64,000 bases of DNA from Bradyrhizobium tropiciagri (GTDB lineage Bacteria > Pseudomonadota > Alphaproteobacteria > Rhizobiales > Xanthobacteraceae): assembly GCF_001189845.1 (NCBI RefSeq), contig NZ_LFLZ01000026.1, positions 1 to 64,000 of the forward strand, read 5' to 3'. Shown here in pieces: positions 45,096-57,304 of the stretch. How positions within the stretch are numbered: the first letter of the stretch is position 1; each line of letters starts with the position of its first letter. Both the position numbers and the translations under genes were made by a program. A model generated the notes under the pieces. The model had not been told where the DNA came from, made no database searches, and saw nothing but the letters and a program-made list of their open reading frames with translations.

Positions 45096-45680
45096 TCAAC
45101 TGCCCTTGGGCTTCTTGCCGTCCGCCTTGTCCTTCAGCGCCTTCAGGGCGGCGAAGGGATGATTTTCCGGGTCCGGCGCTTCAACCTCTTGTTCAAAGAC
45201 CGCATCCACCTTGCGCGGATACGGGTCGATGCCGAGGAAAAGCGCGTCGGTGGCGAGCCGGCCGATGTCGATCAAGCCGCCGACGATCGGCTCCGGCGGA
45301 TCCGGCGTCTCCTCGTCACTCTCCTCGGCGTCGTCGACCAGGTCGGCCATTTGCGGGATCTGCTCGGGCGGCGCGAACACCACGTCGATCGGCTCATCGA
45401 TCTCGTTCTCGATCGGATCGAGCGTCACCACGCAGGTCTGCCCGACCCTCGCCTGAACTCGGCCGGTGACGTGATAGCTGCCGTCGCGCTTGGGCTGCAG
45501 GTCGAACTCCGCCTGCGCGGAGATGACCTCCCGCAACTCCCCGACATCGGCCATCGCCTTGCGCGCCGCCTCGTCGGCTACGATCGCACGATGCAGGCCG
45601 GTCTCGGGAATCTGCGCGACGTTGACGAGCACCCGCCAGGGATCGCGATCACGCTCGGGCCGCCCTGTGCTGCCGCTCAT
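45096..45680 (-). CDS. DUF177 family protein (YceD-like)
   Basis: A 194-residue member of the DUF177/YceD family, linked to 23S rRNA accumulation or L32 function in other organisms. The core is at about 70-165: GSYHVTGRVQARVGQTCVVT followed by DPIENEIDEPIDVVFAPPE, then the acidic stretch DDAEESDEETPDPPEP and GGLIDIGRLATDALFLGIDP. The first half of the usual CxxC-type motif is reduced to a single Cys here. The start overlaps the chaperone gene stop by 4 bp (ATGA). plsX follows downstream. Confidence 0.88.
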   Translation of the reverse strand: MSGSTGRPERDRDPWRVLVNVAQIPETGLHRAIVADEAARKAMADVGELREVISAQAEFDLQPKRDGSYHVTGRVQARVGQTCVVTLDPIENEIDEPIDVVFAPPEQIPQMADLVDDAEESDEETPDPPEPIVGGLIDIGRLATDALFLGIDPYPRKVDAVFEQEVEAPDPENHPFAALKALKDKADGKKPKGS

Positions 45681-46228
45681 GCTGCACTCCCCACAGTCTG
45701 TGGCGCCGGAAAGCGCCATTCACCCTGGGTCAGCGCCGCGCGGTCGGCGCGAGCCAATTCGGCCAGCGCCGCCCGGGCATAGGCAGCCAGTTCGCGGGCC
45801 TTGTCGATGTTCTGACCATTAAGGATGTTCTTGCAGAACGACTCGGCCAAGGCCTGGTCGCTGTCGGTCAGCGCCAGGTCATAGGCCGCGGTGCGGCCAT
45901 AAAAGGCCTCGCCGAACGCCTGCATGCGCTTCGGCACCGTGAGGTCGCCGACGCCCATTTCCCTGAGATTGTCGTCCATGTCGATGCAGAAGTGGTCGAA
46001 CAGGGCCTGCGACAGCTCCGCTCCGCCCTCGACGGATTTCAATCGCCGCAACACCATCCACAGGTGCATCAGAAGCAGGTCAAAACGGCCGTTAACCGTG
46101 TCCGGAACGCCCAAGTCACGGTAAAATAACGGTTCTCGCGCCTGCGTCACGATCATGCCATAGATGGTCTCAATGGTGCTGCGCGCGGGCACCCGGGGTC
46201 TTTTGAAGTGATTGAACGGCCAAAGCAT
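45677..46228 (-). CDS. ubiquinol-cytochrome c chaperone family protein (CBP3-like)
   Basis: A 183-residue alphaproteobacterial relative of mitochondrial CBP3, needed for assembly of the cytochrome bc1 complex. Conserved stretches are YGMIVTQAREPLFYRDLGVP, FDLLLMHLWMVLRRLKSVEG and LFDHFCIDMDDNLREMGVGD plus KRMQAFGEAFYGRTAAYD. ATG 46228 (MLWPFNHFKRPR) matches the family N-terminus. It overlaps the DUF177 gene by 4 bp and is divergent from bamE. Confidence 0.9.
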   Translation of the reverse strand: MLWPFNHFKRPRVPARSTIETIYGMIVTQAREPLFYRDLGVPDTVNGRFDLLLMHLWMVLRRLKSVEGGAELSQALFDHFCIDMDDNLREMGVGDLTVPKRMQAFGEAFYGRTAAYDLALTDSDQALAESFCKNILNGQNIDKARELAAYARAALAELARADRAALTQGEWRFPAPQTVGSAA

Positions 46229-46365
46229 AGCGGGTTCCGGCTGCCGGCCCCCCAAAGGACGCCTGTTGAGGGCTCGCCCATTGGAGCTCGGCATGATTGC
46301 AATCCATTGAGCTGCCCGGTACGTCAATGCTCCGGCCGATGCAAGGGGACGGATCAGTTCCGCCG

Positions 46366-46845
46366 ATGAACCACACTCTTCCCAAACCGTCTCGCGCGGC
46401 TTCCGCGCGCGGGTTCTTCACGCGCTTCCGCGCCTTCGCGGTCGTTGGCCTGTTCTGCGCCGCCGCGCTCGGCGGCTGCGCCGGTGAGCAATTCCAGAAG
46501 GGCTACATCCTGCCCGACGGCGCGCTCGAGCAGATTCCGATCGGCGCGAGCCAGGATCAGGTGCTGATCGTGCTGGGCACGCCCTCGACGGTCGCAACGC
46601 TGGACGGCGAGGTGTTCTATTACATCTCGCAGCGGACCTCGCGCCCGGTCGCCTTCATGAATCAGCGGGTGGTCGACCAGCGCGTCATCGCGGTCTATTT
46701 CGACAAGAACCGGCAGGTGCGCCGGCTCGCCAATTACGGCCTGAAGGACGGCAAGATCTTCGACTTCGTCAGCCGGTCCACGCCGACGTCGGGCCAGGAA
46801 ATGTCCTACCTGACACCGCTGTTCAAGCTGCTGAGCTTCAATTAG
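46366..46845 (+). CDS. bamE: outer-membrane protein assembly factor BamE
   Basis: A 159-residue lipoprotein of the SmpA/OmlA family, a subunit of the Bam complex that inserts outer-membrane proteins. The signal peptide ends in the lipobox LGGC. The BamE core holds IPIGASQDQVLIVLGTPSTV and VFYYISQRTSRPVAF, with QRVIAVYFDKNRQVRRLANYG following. The start is not certain: ATG 46366 gives a normal signal peptide, and in-frame ATG 46339 is a longer alternative. It is divergent from the bc1 chaperone gene. Confidence 0.88.
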   Translation: MNHTLPKPSRAASARGFFTRFRAFAVVGLFCAAALGGCAGEQFQKGYILPDGALEQIPIGASQDQVLIVLGTPSTVATLDGEVFYYISQRTSRPVAFMNQRVVDQRVIAVYFDKNRQVRRLANYGLKDGKIFDFVSRSTPTSGQEMSYLTPLFKLLSFN

Positions 46846-46966
46846 CGCGCGCGACGCATCGCGCTTTTAGCGCGAAAGAAACTGCGCCAAGTTGTCGCGC
46901 TTGCCCGACCGGCAAGCGGTCCCCTAGGCTTGCTCACAAACAAGAGCCTGAGCAGGGGGTAAGCGC

Positions 46967-47974
46967 GTGAGAGCCAAGAGTTTTTCCCGTCGTACGGTAT
47001 TGTCAGGCACGGCCGCGTTGGCGGCCGCATCGATCCTGCCGCGCGCAAGCCTGGGGGCCGGCGACTGGCGGCCGACCGAGACGGTTCGGATCATCGTGCC
47101 GGCGGCAGCCGGCGGCTCGACCGACGTGATGGGACGGCTGCTGGCGGCGCATTTGCAGCCGCTCTGGGGCCAGTCGGTGGTGGTGGAGAATCGCTCCGGC
47201 GCCGGCGGCACCATCGGGACCGCTGAGGTCGCGCGCAGCAAGGGCGACGGCCACACCATCCTGATCGGCAATCCCGGCCCCAACGCGATCGCCTTCAGCA
47301 TCTTCCGCAATCTGACCTACAAGGCCGACCAGTTGCAGGCGGTCTCCAACATGATCCGGATCCCGAACATCGTCTCGGCGCATCCGTCGACCGGCATCAA
47401 GTCGATCCCCGAACTGATCGCCTATCTGAAGAAGAACCCCGACAAGCTCACCTACGGCTCGTCCGGCACCGGCCAGAGCCCTCACCTCACCGGCGCCTGG
47501 TTCCTGCAACTCACCGGGTTGAAGATGACGCATGTGCCGTTCCGCGGCGCCGGCCCCGCGCTGCAGGCCGGGCTCGCCGGCGACATCCAGATCCTGTTCG
47601 ACAATCTCTATCCGTCGCTGCCGCAGGTGCTGGACGGCAAGCTGAATGGGCTCTGCGTCACCACGGCCGACCGCAGCGACTCCGCGCCCAATCTGCCTGT
47701 CATGCGCGAGGGTGCGCCGGAGCTTGCGAAGTTCGACGTCGCCTCATGGTTCGGCGTATTCCTGCCGAAGACGGCGCCCGCGCCCGTGGTCGACGAGCTG
47801 AACCGTCAGATCAAGGCGATGCTGGAACGCGACGACGTCAGGAAGAACATCGCCGGCATGGGCGCCCGCGCCGACTACGGCACGCCGCAGCAATTCTCCG
47901 ATTTCGTCGATGCGGAGACCAAGAAGTTCGCCGCCATCATCGAGAAGGAAGGCTTGCAGATGGAGGTCAAGTAG
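46967..47974 (+). CDS. tripartite tricarboxylate transporter substrate-binding protein (TctC/Bug)
   Basis: A 335-residue periplasmic solute-binding protein of the Bug family. A twin-arginine-like signal (FSRRTVLSGTAALAAASI) suggests Tat export. The mature part shows ETVRIIVPAAAGGSTDVMGR, VVVENRSGAGGTIGTAEVAR and GSSGTGQSPHLTGAWF. It would bind a carboxylate for a TctAB permease, but no tctA or tctB is adjacent; a tctA remnant lies 12 kb away (60230-60444). Orphan Bug proteins are common in soil proteobacteria. Confidence 0.9.
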   Translation: MRAKSFSRRTVLSGTAALAAASILPRASLGAGDWRPTETVRIIVPAAAGGSTDVMGRLLAAHLQPLWGQSVVVENRSGAGGTIGTAEVARSKGDGHTILIGNPGPNAIAFSIFRNLTYKADQLQAVSNMIRIPNIVSAHPSTGIKSIPELIAYLKKNPDKLTYGSSGTGQSPHLTGAWFLQLTGLKMTHVPFRGAGPALQAGLAGDIQILFDNLYPSLPQVLDGKLNGLCVTTADRSDSAPNLPVMREGAPELAKFDVASWFGVFLPKTAPAPVVDELNRQIKAMLERDDVRKNIAGMGARADYGTPQQFSDFVDAETKKFAAIIEKEGLQMEVK

Positions 47975-47989
47975 CGGCCGCCTTCAATG

Positions 47990-48145
47990 CTACGACGACT
48001 TGTTGATCTTCTTGACCTTGGCGTCGGTCGCTTCGATCGACATCGCCAGCTCCATGATTGCCTGCGACAGCAGCTCGATGGCCTCCTTCTGATCCTGCGA
48101 CTTGGAGGCGCGGAGCGCATAGTTGCGGGCGGATGAGAGCGACAT
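47990..48145 (-). CDS. small helical hypothetical protein
   Basis: A 51-residue protein, MSLSSARNYALRASKSQDQK followed by EAIELLSQAIMELAMSIEAT and a lysine-rich tail KVKKINKSS. It appears fully alpha-helical. GGAG lies 8 bases before the ATG. No family is recognised. It is convergent with the TctC-type gene, and a family A repeat lies just upstream. Confidence 0.6.
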   Translation of the reverse strand: MSLSSARNYALRASKSQDQKEAIELLSQAIMELAMSIEATDAKVKKINKSS

Positions 48146-48210
48146 CGATTGATCTCCGTGTGCTGGCGTCTGGTTCTTGGCGGATATCGTTTGGCGGAAG
48201 GCACGTCCAC

Positions 48211-48295
48211 CGTCATTGCGAGGAGCGACAGCGACGAAGCAATCCACTTCTCCACATGTGGAGGGATGGATTGCTTCGCTCCGCTCGCAATGACG
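48211..48295. repeat. dispersed palindromic repeat, family A copy 5
   Basis: It starts CGTCATTGCGAGGAGCGACA and ends GCTCCGCTCGCAATGACG. Compared with the other copies, the GAGGAGCGACAGCGACGAAG variant is on the left arm, so this copy is in the opposite orientation. It lies between hppA and the small helical ORF. Confidence 0.8.
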
Positions 48296-48321
48296 CTGCG
48301 ATATCTCGCGTCCCCCTAAAG

Positions 48322-48352
48322 CAAAACCCCCGCGGCTTGCACCGCGGGGGTT
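48322..48352 (-). terminator. Rho-independent terminator of hppA
   Basis: The stem AACCCCCGCGG (48325-48335) pairs with CCGCGGGGGTT (48342-48352). On the minus strand it is followed by TTTGC. It starts about 20 bases after the hppA stop. Confidence 0.85.
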
Positions 48353-48372
48353 ACGTTTATTCGTGTCGCGGC

Positions 48373-50493
<2,121 letters not shown>

Positions 50494-50714
50494 TGAATGT
50501 TGCCTCAGATCCTTGATGTAACCCCCGCGCCTTCTTGTGCCGCTAGGGGGCGGCAGGCGCTTATTTTGCGAGGACAACCCTCCCCAAAAACGGATTGCCT
50601 CAAATCGGGCGCGACCTTGCCAAAATCGTTACCGCTGTGCAACGCCACCTGCGGCCGAAAACGCCGATATCGGCAGCTATTTAGAAGGAAAATCGGCGCG
50701 TCCGGCCGGGAATT

Positions 50715-51716
50715 CTAGAAATGGCTGTAGGACAGCCGCTGCAACTTCAGTTCCCTGCCCTGCCCGTCGAGGAAGCTTGGTGGCGACGAACCGGCAATGA
50801 GGCCGCCGATGGCGGTCACATTGACCTTGGCCTGGCGTGCTTCTCGCAGGAAGGCGTCTGCGCGATCGCCGGGCACCGCGCACAGAAGTTCGTAGTCGTC
50901 GCCGCCGGCGACCAGGGTCTCGATCCCGATCGCCTTGCGTGCGACGAGCCCCGCGGCCGCTGATGACAACGGGATGCTCGGCACGTTGATCACGGCCGTC
51001 ACACCGCTGGCTGCGCAAAGCTTGGCCAGATCGCCGGCGAGACCGTCGGACACATCCATCGCTGCGCTGGCGTGGGCGCGGACGGCGCGGGCAAGCGCGT
51101 TGCGCGGCTGCGGAACACGGTAGCGGGCGGCGAGAAAATCCCGCCCGGCGGCATCGTCCGCCAGCGCCGCTGCGACCGGACCTCCTTGGAGTACATCGAG
51201 ACCGAGCGCGGCATCGCCGATCGTGCCGGTGACGAACACGCGGTCGCCCGCCTGCGCGCCCGCGCGATGCACCATCTTGCCCTGCGGCAGCCGGCCGAAC
51301 GCGGTGATGGAGATCATCAGCGGCCCGGGCGTGGAGACTGTATCGCCACCGAGCAGCGGACAGCCAAAATCGGCAACGTCCTCGCCAAGCGCCCGGGCGA
51401 ACGGCTTCAGCCAGTTCTCATCGACCTTGCGCACGGCCAGCGTCAGCACGAAGCCCGCTGGCGCCGCGCCCTTGGCCGCGATGTCGGAGAGGTTCACCCG
51501 CAGCGCCTTGCGCGCCAGCGTGTCGGGCGGATCATTGGGGAGGAAATGCACGCCCTCGACGATGGCATCGGTGGTGACCACGATGTCCTCGCCGGCCGCC
51601 CGCAGCGCGGCGGCGTCGTCGTCAAGGCCGAACGCGCCCGGATCGGTCGCCAGCGGCTTGAAATAGCGCGCGATCAGGGAGTCTTCGCCGGAGGGATTGT
51701 CGTGACGCTCTGCCAT
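50715..51716 (-). CDS. thiL: thiamine-phosphate kinase
   Basis: A 333-residue enzyme that phosphorylates thiamine phosphate to thiamine diphosphate. It has a PurM-like ATP-binding fold: GLDDDAAAL near residue 30, VVTTDAIVEGVHFLPND, KALRVNLSDIAAKGAAPAGF and SAAMDVSDGLAGDLAKLCAA. The ATG at 51716 is preferred, because the longer frame runs into the upstream family B repeat. It lies in the nusB-thiL-hppA run conserved in rhizobia. Confidence 0.94.
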   Translation of the reverse strand: MAERHDNPSGEDSLIARYFKPLATDPGAFGLDDDAAALRAAGEDIVVTTDAIVEGVHFLPNDPPDTLARKALRVNLSDIAAKGAAPAGFVLTLAVRKVDENWLKPFARALGEDVADFGCPLLGGDTVSTPGPLMISITAFGRLPQGKMVHRAGAQAGDRVFVTGTIGDAALGLDVLQGGPVAAALADDAAGRDFLAARYRVPQPRNALARAVRAHASAAMDVSDGLAGDLAKLCAASGVTAVINVPSIPLSSAAAGLVARKAIGIETLVAGGDDYELLCAVPGDRADAFLREARQAKVNVTAIGGLIAGSSPPSFLDGQGRELKLQRLSYSHF

Positions 51717-51736
51717 ATCGTGCGCCTTACCCTCAA

Positions 51737-51840
51737 CTGTCATCGCCCGGCTTGACCGGGCGATCCAGTACGCCGCGGCAGCTGTTGTTGCCAATGACCG
51801 CCGCGGCGTACTGGATCACCCGCTTTCGCGGGTGATGACG
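51737..51840. repeat. dispersed palindromic repeat, family B copy 2
   Basis: Left hairpin CTGTCATCGCCCGGCTTGAC with CGGGCGATCCAGTACGCC, and right hairpin GGCGTACTGGATCACCCGC with GCGGGTGATGACG. It fills the space between nusB and thiL, which run in the same direction, so it is probably transcribed. Confidence 0.8.
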
Positions 51841-51854
51841 GCGGAATATGTGGT

Positions 51855-52349
51855 TCAGTTCCGCACAAACTCGTCGCCGCGGAACTGGCGTGCGATCTGG
51901 TCGAGCACGGCGTTGACCATCCCGGTCTCGTCCTTCTCGACAAAGGCGTGTGCGACGTCGACATATTCGGAAACCACGACGCGGCCGGGCACGTCCTTGC
52001 GATGTTCGAGCTCATAGGACCCTGCCCGCAACACCGCCCGCAGGATCGCGTCGATCCGCTTCAGCGGCCAGCCCTTCGACAGCGCCTCGTCGATCAAGGG
52101 ATCGAGCTTGGCCTGATCGCGCACCACGCCGGAGACGACATCGCGGAAGAACGCGGCTTCCGCCGGCAGATATTTGTCGCCCTCGACCTCGTTGCCGAGC
52201 CAGTGGCTCTCGAACTCGGCGAAGATGTCGTTGATCCCGGCGCCGCCGATGTCCATCTGGTACAGCGCCTGCACGGCAGCGAGACGTGCCGCACCGCGCC
52301 GGTTGGCTTTTCTTTCAGGGGCTTTGCCGGGTTTGTTGCTGTCAGCCAT
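51855..52349 (-). CDS. nusB: transcription antitermination factor NusB
   Basis: A 164-residue all-helical RNA-binding protein that acts with NusE in antitermination of rRNA transcription. Conserved parts are RRGAARLAAVQALYQMDIGG at the N-terminus and VVVSEYVDVAHAFVEKDETG with MVNAVLDQIAR at the end. It starts 2 bp after the ribH stop, so the two are co-transcribed and probably coupled. Confidence 0.95.
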   Translation of the reverse strand: MADSNKPGKAPERKANRRGAARLAAVQALYQMDIGGAGINDIFAEFESHWLGNEVEGDKYLPAEAAFFRDVVSGVVRDQAKLDPLIDEALSKGWPLKRIDAILRAVLRAGSYELEHRKDVPGRVVVSEYVDVAHAFVEKDETGMVNAVLDQIARQFRGDEFVRN

Positions 52350-52351
52350 GG

Positions 52352-52843
52352 TCAGGCCTTTGCCAGACGGCGTTTGATCCGCAGCATCGCGATCGCCGCG
52401 CGCGCGGCGTCGCCGCCCTTGTTCAATTCGCTGGCACGCGCCCGCGCCCAGGCCTGCGCCTCGGTATTGACGGTGATGATGCCGTTGCCGAGCGGGAATT
52501 TCCGGCTCACGGCCAGATCCATCAGGCCGCGCGAGGACTCCATCGAGACGATCTCGAAATGGATGGTGTCGCCGCGCACCACGCAACCGAGCGCGATCGC
52601 CGCGTCATAGGGCTTGCCGTTCGTTTCAGCCGCATCGATCGCAATCGCGATCGCGGCCGGAATCTCCAGCGCGCCGGGCACCGTGATAACGTCGTGGCTG
52701 GCACCGGCCGCCTTCAGCTCGGCCAGCGCGCCTTCCAGCAGCGCATCCTGGATGTCGTCATAAAACCGGGCCTCGACGATTAGCACGCGAGCGCCTGTGA
52801 TGTCGGTCTGGTCCTTCAGGGGTGCGCGCCGCGCGTCAGCCAT
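52352..52843 (-). CDS. ribH: 6,7-dimethyl-8-ribityllumazine synthase
   Basis: A 163-residue lumazine synthase, the penultimate enzyme of riboflavin synthesis. Active-site segments are [47 protein letters not shown] and the [17 protein letters not shown] region. Catalytic His is in TIHFE. It sits between ribE and nusB, 214 bp from ribE, with a short non-coding spacer between (52844-53057). Confidence 0.96.
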   Translation of the reverse strand: MADARRAPLKDQTDITGARVLIVEARFYDDIQDALLEGALAELKAAGASHDVITVPGALEIPAAIAIAIDAAETNGKPYDAAIALGCVVRGDTIHFEIVSMESSRGLMDLAVSRKFPLGNGIITVNTEAQAWARARASELNKGGDAARAAIAMLRIKRRLAKA

Positions 52844-53057
52844 TGCAATAACCAATCGGAACTTGGGGAGGATTTGTGCAGCGTTTTAGGCGCAGCAGGC
52901 GGTAAAGCCAAGGGCAATACTGGCCTGGATGTCGCCGCGATCGGCCTGATTTTTCAAGTCGGCTTCGTCAGCAATGCATGGGACATCCGGCCGGAAGTTG
53001 CCCGGGCCGAATTGGCACATAGGGACGTCCGGCTCGGCCGCAATGTCCGGATCGAGG

Positions 53058-53666
53058 CTATTTCATCTCCGACAGCCGCGCGGCGTAGCGGGCCATCAGA
53101 TCGACCTCGATATTGACCTCGCTGCCGGCCTTCCAGCCGCTCAGGGTCGTAACGCTGAGCGTATGCGGGATGATCAGCACCGAAAATGTCACGTCGTCGA
53201 CCGTGTTCACGGTCAGCGACACGCCGTCCAGCGTGACCGAGCCCTTTGCCGCGATGAAACGCGCCAGTTCGCGGGTGGTTCTGAGCTCAAAGCGCGCCAT
53301 GTCGGGCAGATCGTCGCGCTTGACGATGGTGGCGATGCCGTCGGCATGCCCGGCCACGATGTGACCGCCGAGCTCATCGCCGATCTTGAGCGCGCGCTCG
53401 AGGTTGAGCTTGCCGCCCTGCCCCCAATGCTTGGCGGTGGTCATGCCGAGCGTCTCGGCCGCGGCGTCGACGTCGAACCAGGTCTTGCCGTCGGCGGTGC
53501 CGGAGGCGACCACGGTGAGGCAGACGCCGTTGCAGGCGATCGAGGCGCCGTCGGCGATGGTGGTCTGGTCGTAGTCGCAGGCGATCCGCATCCGATGCAG
53601 CTGCCCCTGCGCCACGGGCTTCAGGCTGGTGATCTCACCGATATCGGTGACAATTCCGGTAAACAT
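53058..53666 (-). CDS. ribE: riboflavin synthase subunit alpha
   Basis: A 202-residue protein with two lumazine-binding domains. The N-terminal one starts [12 protein letters not shown], with SIACNGVCLTVV; the second has DGVSLTVNTVDDVTFSVLII. It joins two lumazine molecules to make riboflavin. Its start overlaps the last base of the ribD stop region, so ribD and ribE are coupled. Confidence 0.95.
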   Translation of the reverse strand: MFTGIVTDIGEITSLKPVAQGQLHRMRIACDYDQTTIADGASIACNGVCLTVVASGTADGKTWFDVDAAAETLGMTTAKHWGQGGKLNLERALKIGDELGGHIVAGHADGIATIVKRDDLPDMARFELRTTRELARFIAAKGSVTLDGVSLTVNTVDDVTFSVLIIPHTLSVTTLSGWKAGSEVNIEVDLMARYAARLSEMK

Positions 53667-54814
53667 TACGCACGCTCGTAGATATTGAGATTGTCTTTGC
53701 CGAGGGCTTCGCTAGCACGAAGGCGGAAGGCCGGCGACTGCTTGATTGCGTCGAGCGGCATTGCGTCCAGCGCGGGAACGCCATCGGCGCCGATCGCATC
53801 AGGTCCGCGCAACAGCCAGATTTCATCGACAAGGCCCGCTGCCACGAAAGAATTTGCCACGCGAGACCCGCCCTCGACCAAGAGCCGCGTGATCCCCTTC
53901 TCCGCCAGCGCATGCAAGACGGCGGGCAGATCGAGCCCTTGAGGCGTGCTGGCGGCGACGCGGATCACCTGCGCACCGGCAGCGCCAAGCTTCACCGCGG
54001 CGGGTGCTTCCGCCAAGTCAGACGTCATCACCCAGAGCGGCGTCTCGCGCGCGGAATGCACCATTCGGCTGTCGCCCGAGATCCGCAGCGCACGATCCAG
54101 CACCACGCGCACCGGCGAGCGCGCCGCCATGCCGGGCAGCCGGCAGGTCAGCAGCGGATCGTCGGCCTTGACCGTGCCGATGCCGACCAGGATCGCATCG
54201 CACTGCGCGCGCAGCAGATGCACGCGGGTCCGCGCGGCCTCGCCTGATATTGCAACAGGCTTGTGGCCGTAAGCGGCAATCTTGTCGTCGGCGGACACCG
54301 CGAGCTTGAGGATCACATGCGGGCGCTTGTCCGTGATGCGGCGGAAATGTCCGGCATGGTCGTGCGCGGCCTCCGCCTGGCACAGCCCGACATCGACCGC
54401 GATGCCGGCGGCGCGCAGTTTCGCATGCCCCTTGCCGCCGACGTCCGGATTGGGGTCCTCGATGGCCGAGACCACGCGGGCAAGCCCGGCCGCGACCACG
54501 GCATCCGCACAGGGCGGCGAACGGCCGAAATGCGAGCAGGGCTCGAGCGTGACATAGAGCGTGGCGCCGCGGGCAGCGTCACCGGCGCGGCGGAGCGCCT
54601 CGACCTCGGCATGCGGCCGGCCGCCTGCTTGCGTCCATCCCCGGCCGACGATCACGCCGTCCTTGACGATCACGGCGCCGACCGCCGGATTGGGCCAGGT
54701 GCGCCCGAGTCCGCGGCGGCCGAGCGCCAGCGCAAGCTGCATGAAGCGCAGATCGGCGGCTTTGGCCTCTTTGGATTTCTGCGCGAACTGGTCTTCGAGA
54801 ATGCGAAAGATCAT
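53666..54814 (-). CDS. ribD: bifunctional riboflavin deaminase/reductase RibD
   Basis: A 382-residue bifunctional enzyme for the second and third steps of riboflavin synthesis. The N-terminal deaminase domain (about 20-165) binds Zn through [11 protein letters not shown] and [15 protein letters not shown]. The C-terminal reductase domain (about 170-380) includes [13 protein letters not shown] and [20 protein letters not shown]. The start at 54814 overlaps the nrdR stop (ATGA). Between the two domains a run of His/Asp codons encodes [11 protein letters not shown]. Confidence 0.95.
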   Translation of the reverse strand: MIFRILEDQFAQKSKEAKAADLRFMQLALALGRRGLGRTWPNPAVGAVIVKDGVIVGRGWTQAGGRPHAEVEALRRAGDAARGATLYVTLEPCSHFGRSPPCADAVVAAGLARVVSAIEDPNPDVGGKGHAKLRAAGIAVDVGLCQAEAAHDHAGHFRRITDKRPHVILKLAVSADDKIAAYGHKPVAISGEAARTRVHLLRAQCDAILVGIGTVKADDPLLTCRLPGMAARSPVRVVLDRALRISGDSRMVHSARETPLWVMTSDLAEAPAAVKLGAAGAQVIRVAASTPQGLDLPAVLHALAEKGITRLLVEGGSRVANSFVAAGLVDEIWLLRGPDAIGADGVPALDAMPLDAIKQSPAFRLRASEALGKDNLNIYERA

Positions 54815-55293
54815 TTTCGCAACGTTGCGAGCCGCGGATCCTCTTCGCCGGTCAACTCGTCGAGCACCGCCTCAAAATCCTTGGCCTCGCGGAAATTGCG
54901 ATAGACCGAGGCGAAGCGCACATAGGCGACGTCGTCGAGCTGGCGCAGATGCTCCATCACGATCTCGCCGATCGCCTCCGAGGAGACCTCCGCCTCGCCG
55001 CCGCTTTCGAGCTCGCGAACGATGGTCGAGACCATCTTCTCCACCCGCTCGGACTCCACCGGGCGCTTGCGCAGCGAGATCTGCAACGAGCGCACCAGCT
55101 TGTCGCGATCGAACGGCACGCGGCGGCCGTTGCGCTTGATCACGGTCAGCTCGCGCAGCTGCACCCGCTCGAAGGTCGTGAAGCGGAAGTTGCAGGCCAT
55201 GCACACACGCCGCCTGCGGATGACGGCGGAGTCCTCGGTCGGACGCGAGTCCTTGACCTGCGTATCGAGAGAATTGCAGCTCGGGCAGCGCAT
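54811..55293 (-). CDS. nrdR: transcriptional repressor NrdR
   Basis: A 160-residue repressor of ribonucleotide reductase genes. The N-terminal zinc ribbon has [17 protein letters not shown] and the second pair [12 protein letters not shown]. The ATP-cone domain (about 47-140) follows with [18 protein letters not shown]. It senses dATP/ATP and binds NrdR boxes. It is the first gene after glyA in the glyA-nrdR-rib run and overlaps ribD by 4 bp. Confidence 0.96.
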   Translation of the reverse strand: MRCPSCNSLDTQVKDSRPTEDSAVIRRRRVCMACNFRFTTFERVQLRELTVIKRNGRRVPFDRDKLVRSLQISLRKRPVESERVEKMVSTIVRELESGGEAEVSSEAIGEIVMEHLRQLDDVAYVRFASVYRNFREAKDFEAVLDELTGEEDPRLATLRK

Positions 55294-55316
55294 CCGACGG
55301 GACCTTTATTTTATTT

Positions 55317-55366
55317 GCGCATGATCTATTCGGAATACCGGTATCCACTTTTCCGGATCATGCGAC
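55317..55366. repeat. dispersed palindromic repeat, family F copy 2
   Basis: GCATGATCTATTCGGAATAC at the left and CCACTTTTCCGGATCATGC at the right form an imperfect palindrome. It is the reverse complement of the element at 36191-36242. It lies between nrdR and glyA. Confidence 0.75.
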
Positions 55367-55372
55367 CCTTTC

Positions 55373-56673
<1,301 letters not shown>

Positions 56674-57304
56674 CGGCGAAATATCTCCACCGCCGCAAGC
56701 CCTTACACAGGATGCGGACGGTCACGAGTGGCGGTCGAAGCTGGTTTCAGAGCGTTATCACATCGCCCCAAAATGGCCAAGCGGTTGCGGTCCCCGGCGG
56801 TCAATTATGCCAGATATGGTGGGGATGGCGGGGATTGCCAGCCGGCCGGGAGCCGGCCCTGCGGTCCCGATCCCGGACGCAGCAGGCCCGGGTTCCAGCC
56901 GGCCGGTGTAGCAAGCGGCGGCCGTCGAATGGAACGTGGCGGGCCCCTTCCCGGTCGCGCCCCGCGGGATCGGTGACGAGATGTACGCCTCCTCCCTCAC
57001 TTCGCAAGAACAGAACCACGCAGCTTGCGATGCGCCCGATCATCACACGTTCGATCGCGATGCATCGCGTCACGAGACGATCTCTCGCGGGGCGAATTTT
57101 GAATCGTTCGATTCTTGAATCGTTCAACACTGGATCGATTCAAACGTCTCACGCGATGAGTGCAATTGCGCGACGTACTCCGTTGTCTCTCAGTCACACC
57201 CGCACGCTTTGCGCTCGGCTTCGATAGCTTCTAACCGCGCGCGGGCTGTTTACGAAAATCACCGTGATAACGACGCCGGAGAAAATTCTCTTCGGGGGCG
57301 TTGA
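56674..57304. other. glyA-TonB receptor divergent region
   Basis: 631 bp with no convincing gene. The part next to glyA is very GC-rich with paired runs CCAGCCGGCCGGGAG and CCAGCCGGCCGGT (about 56839 and 56897). The part next to the receptor is AT-richer and contains the GAATCG/CGATTC cluster (57098-57144). Confidence 0.5.
57098..57144. promoter_or_regulatory. cluster of GAATCG/CGATTC inverted repeats with four GANTC sites
   Basis: GAATCG at 57101 and 57117, and CGATTC at 57109 and 57136, form two overlapping palindromes: GAATCGTTCGATTC (57101-57114) and TTGAATCGTTCAA (57115-57127). The outer pair TTTGAATCG/CGATTCAAA (57098-57106, 57136-57144) is also inverted. The same bases make four GANTC sites, the CcrM methylation target. 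It lies about 160 bp before the TonB receptor start. Confidence 0.6.
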
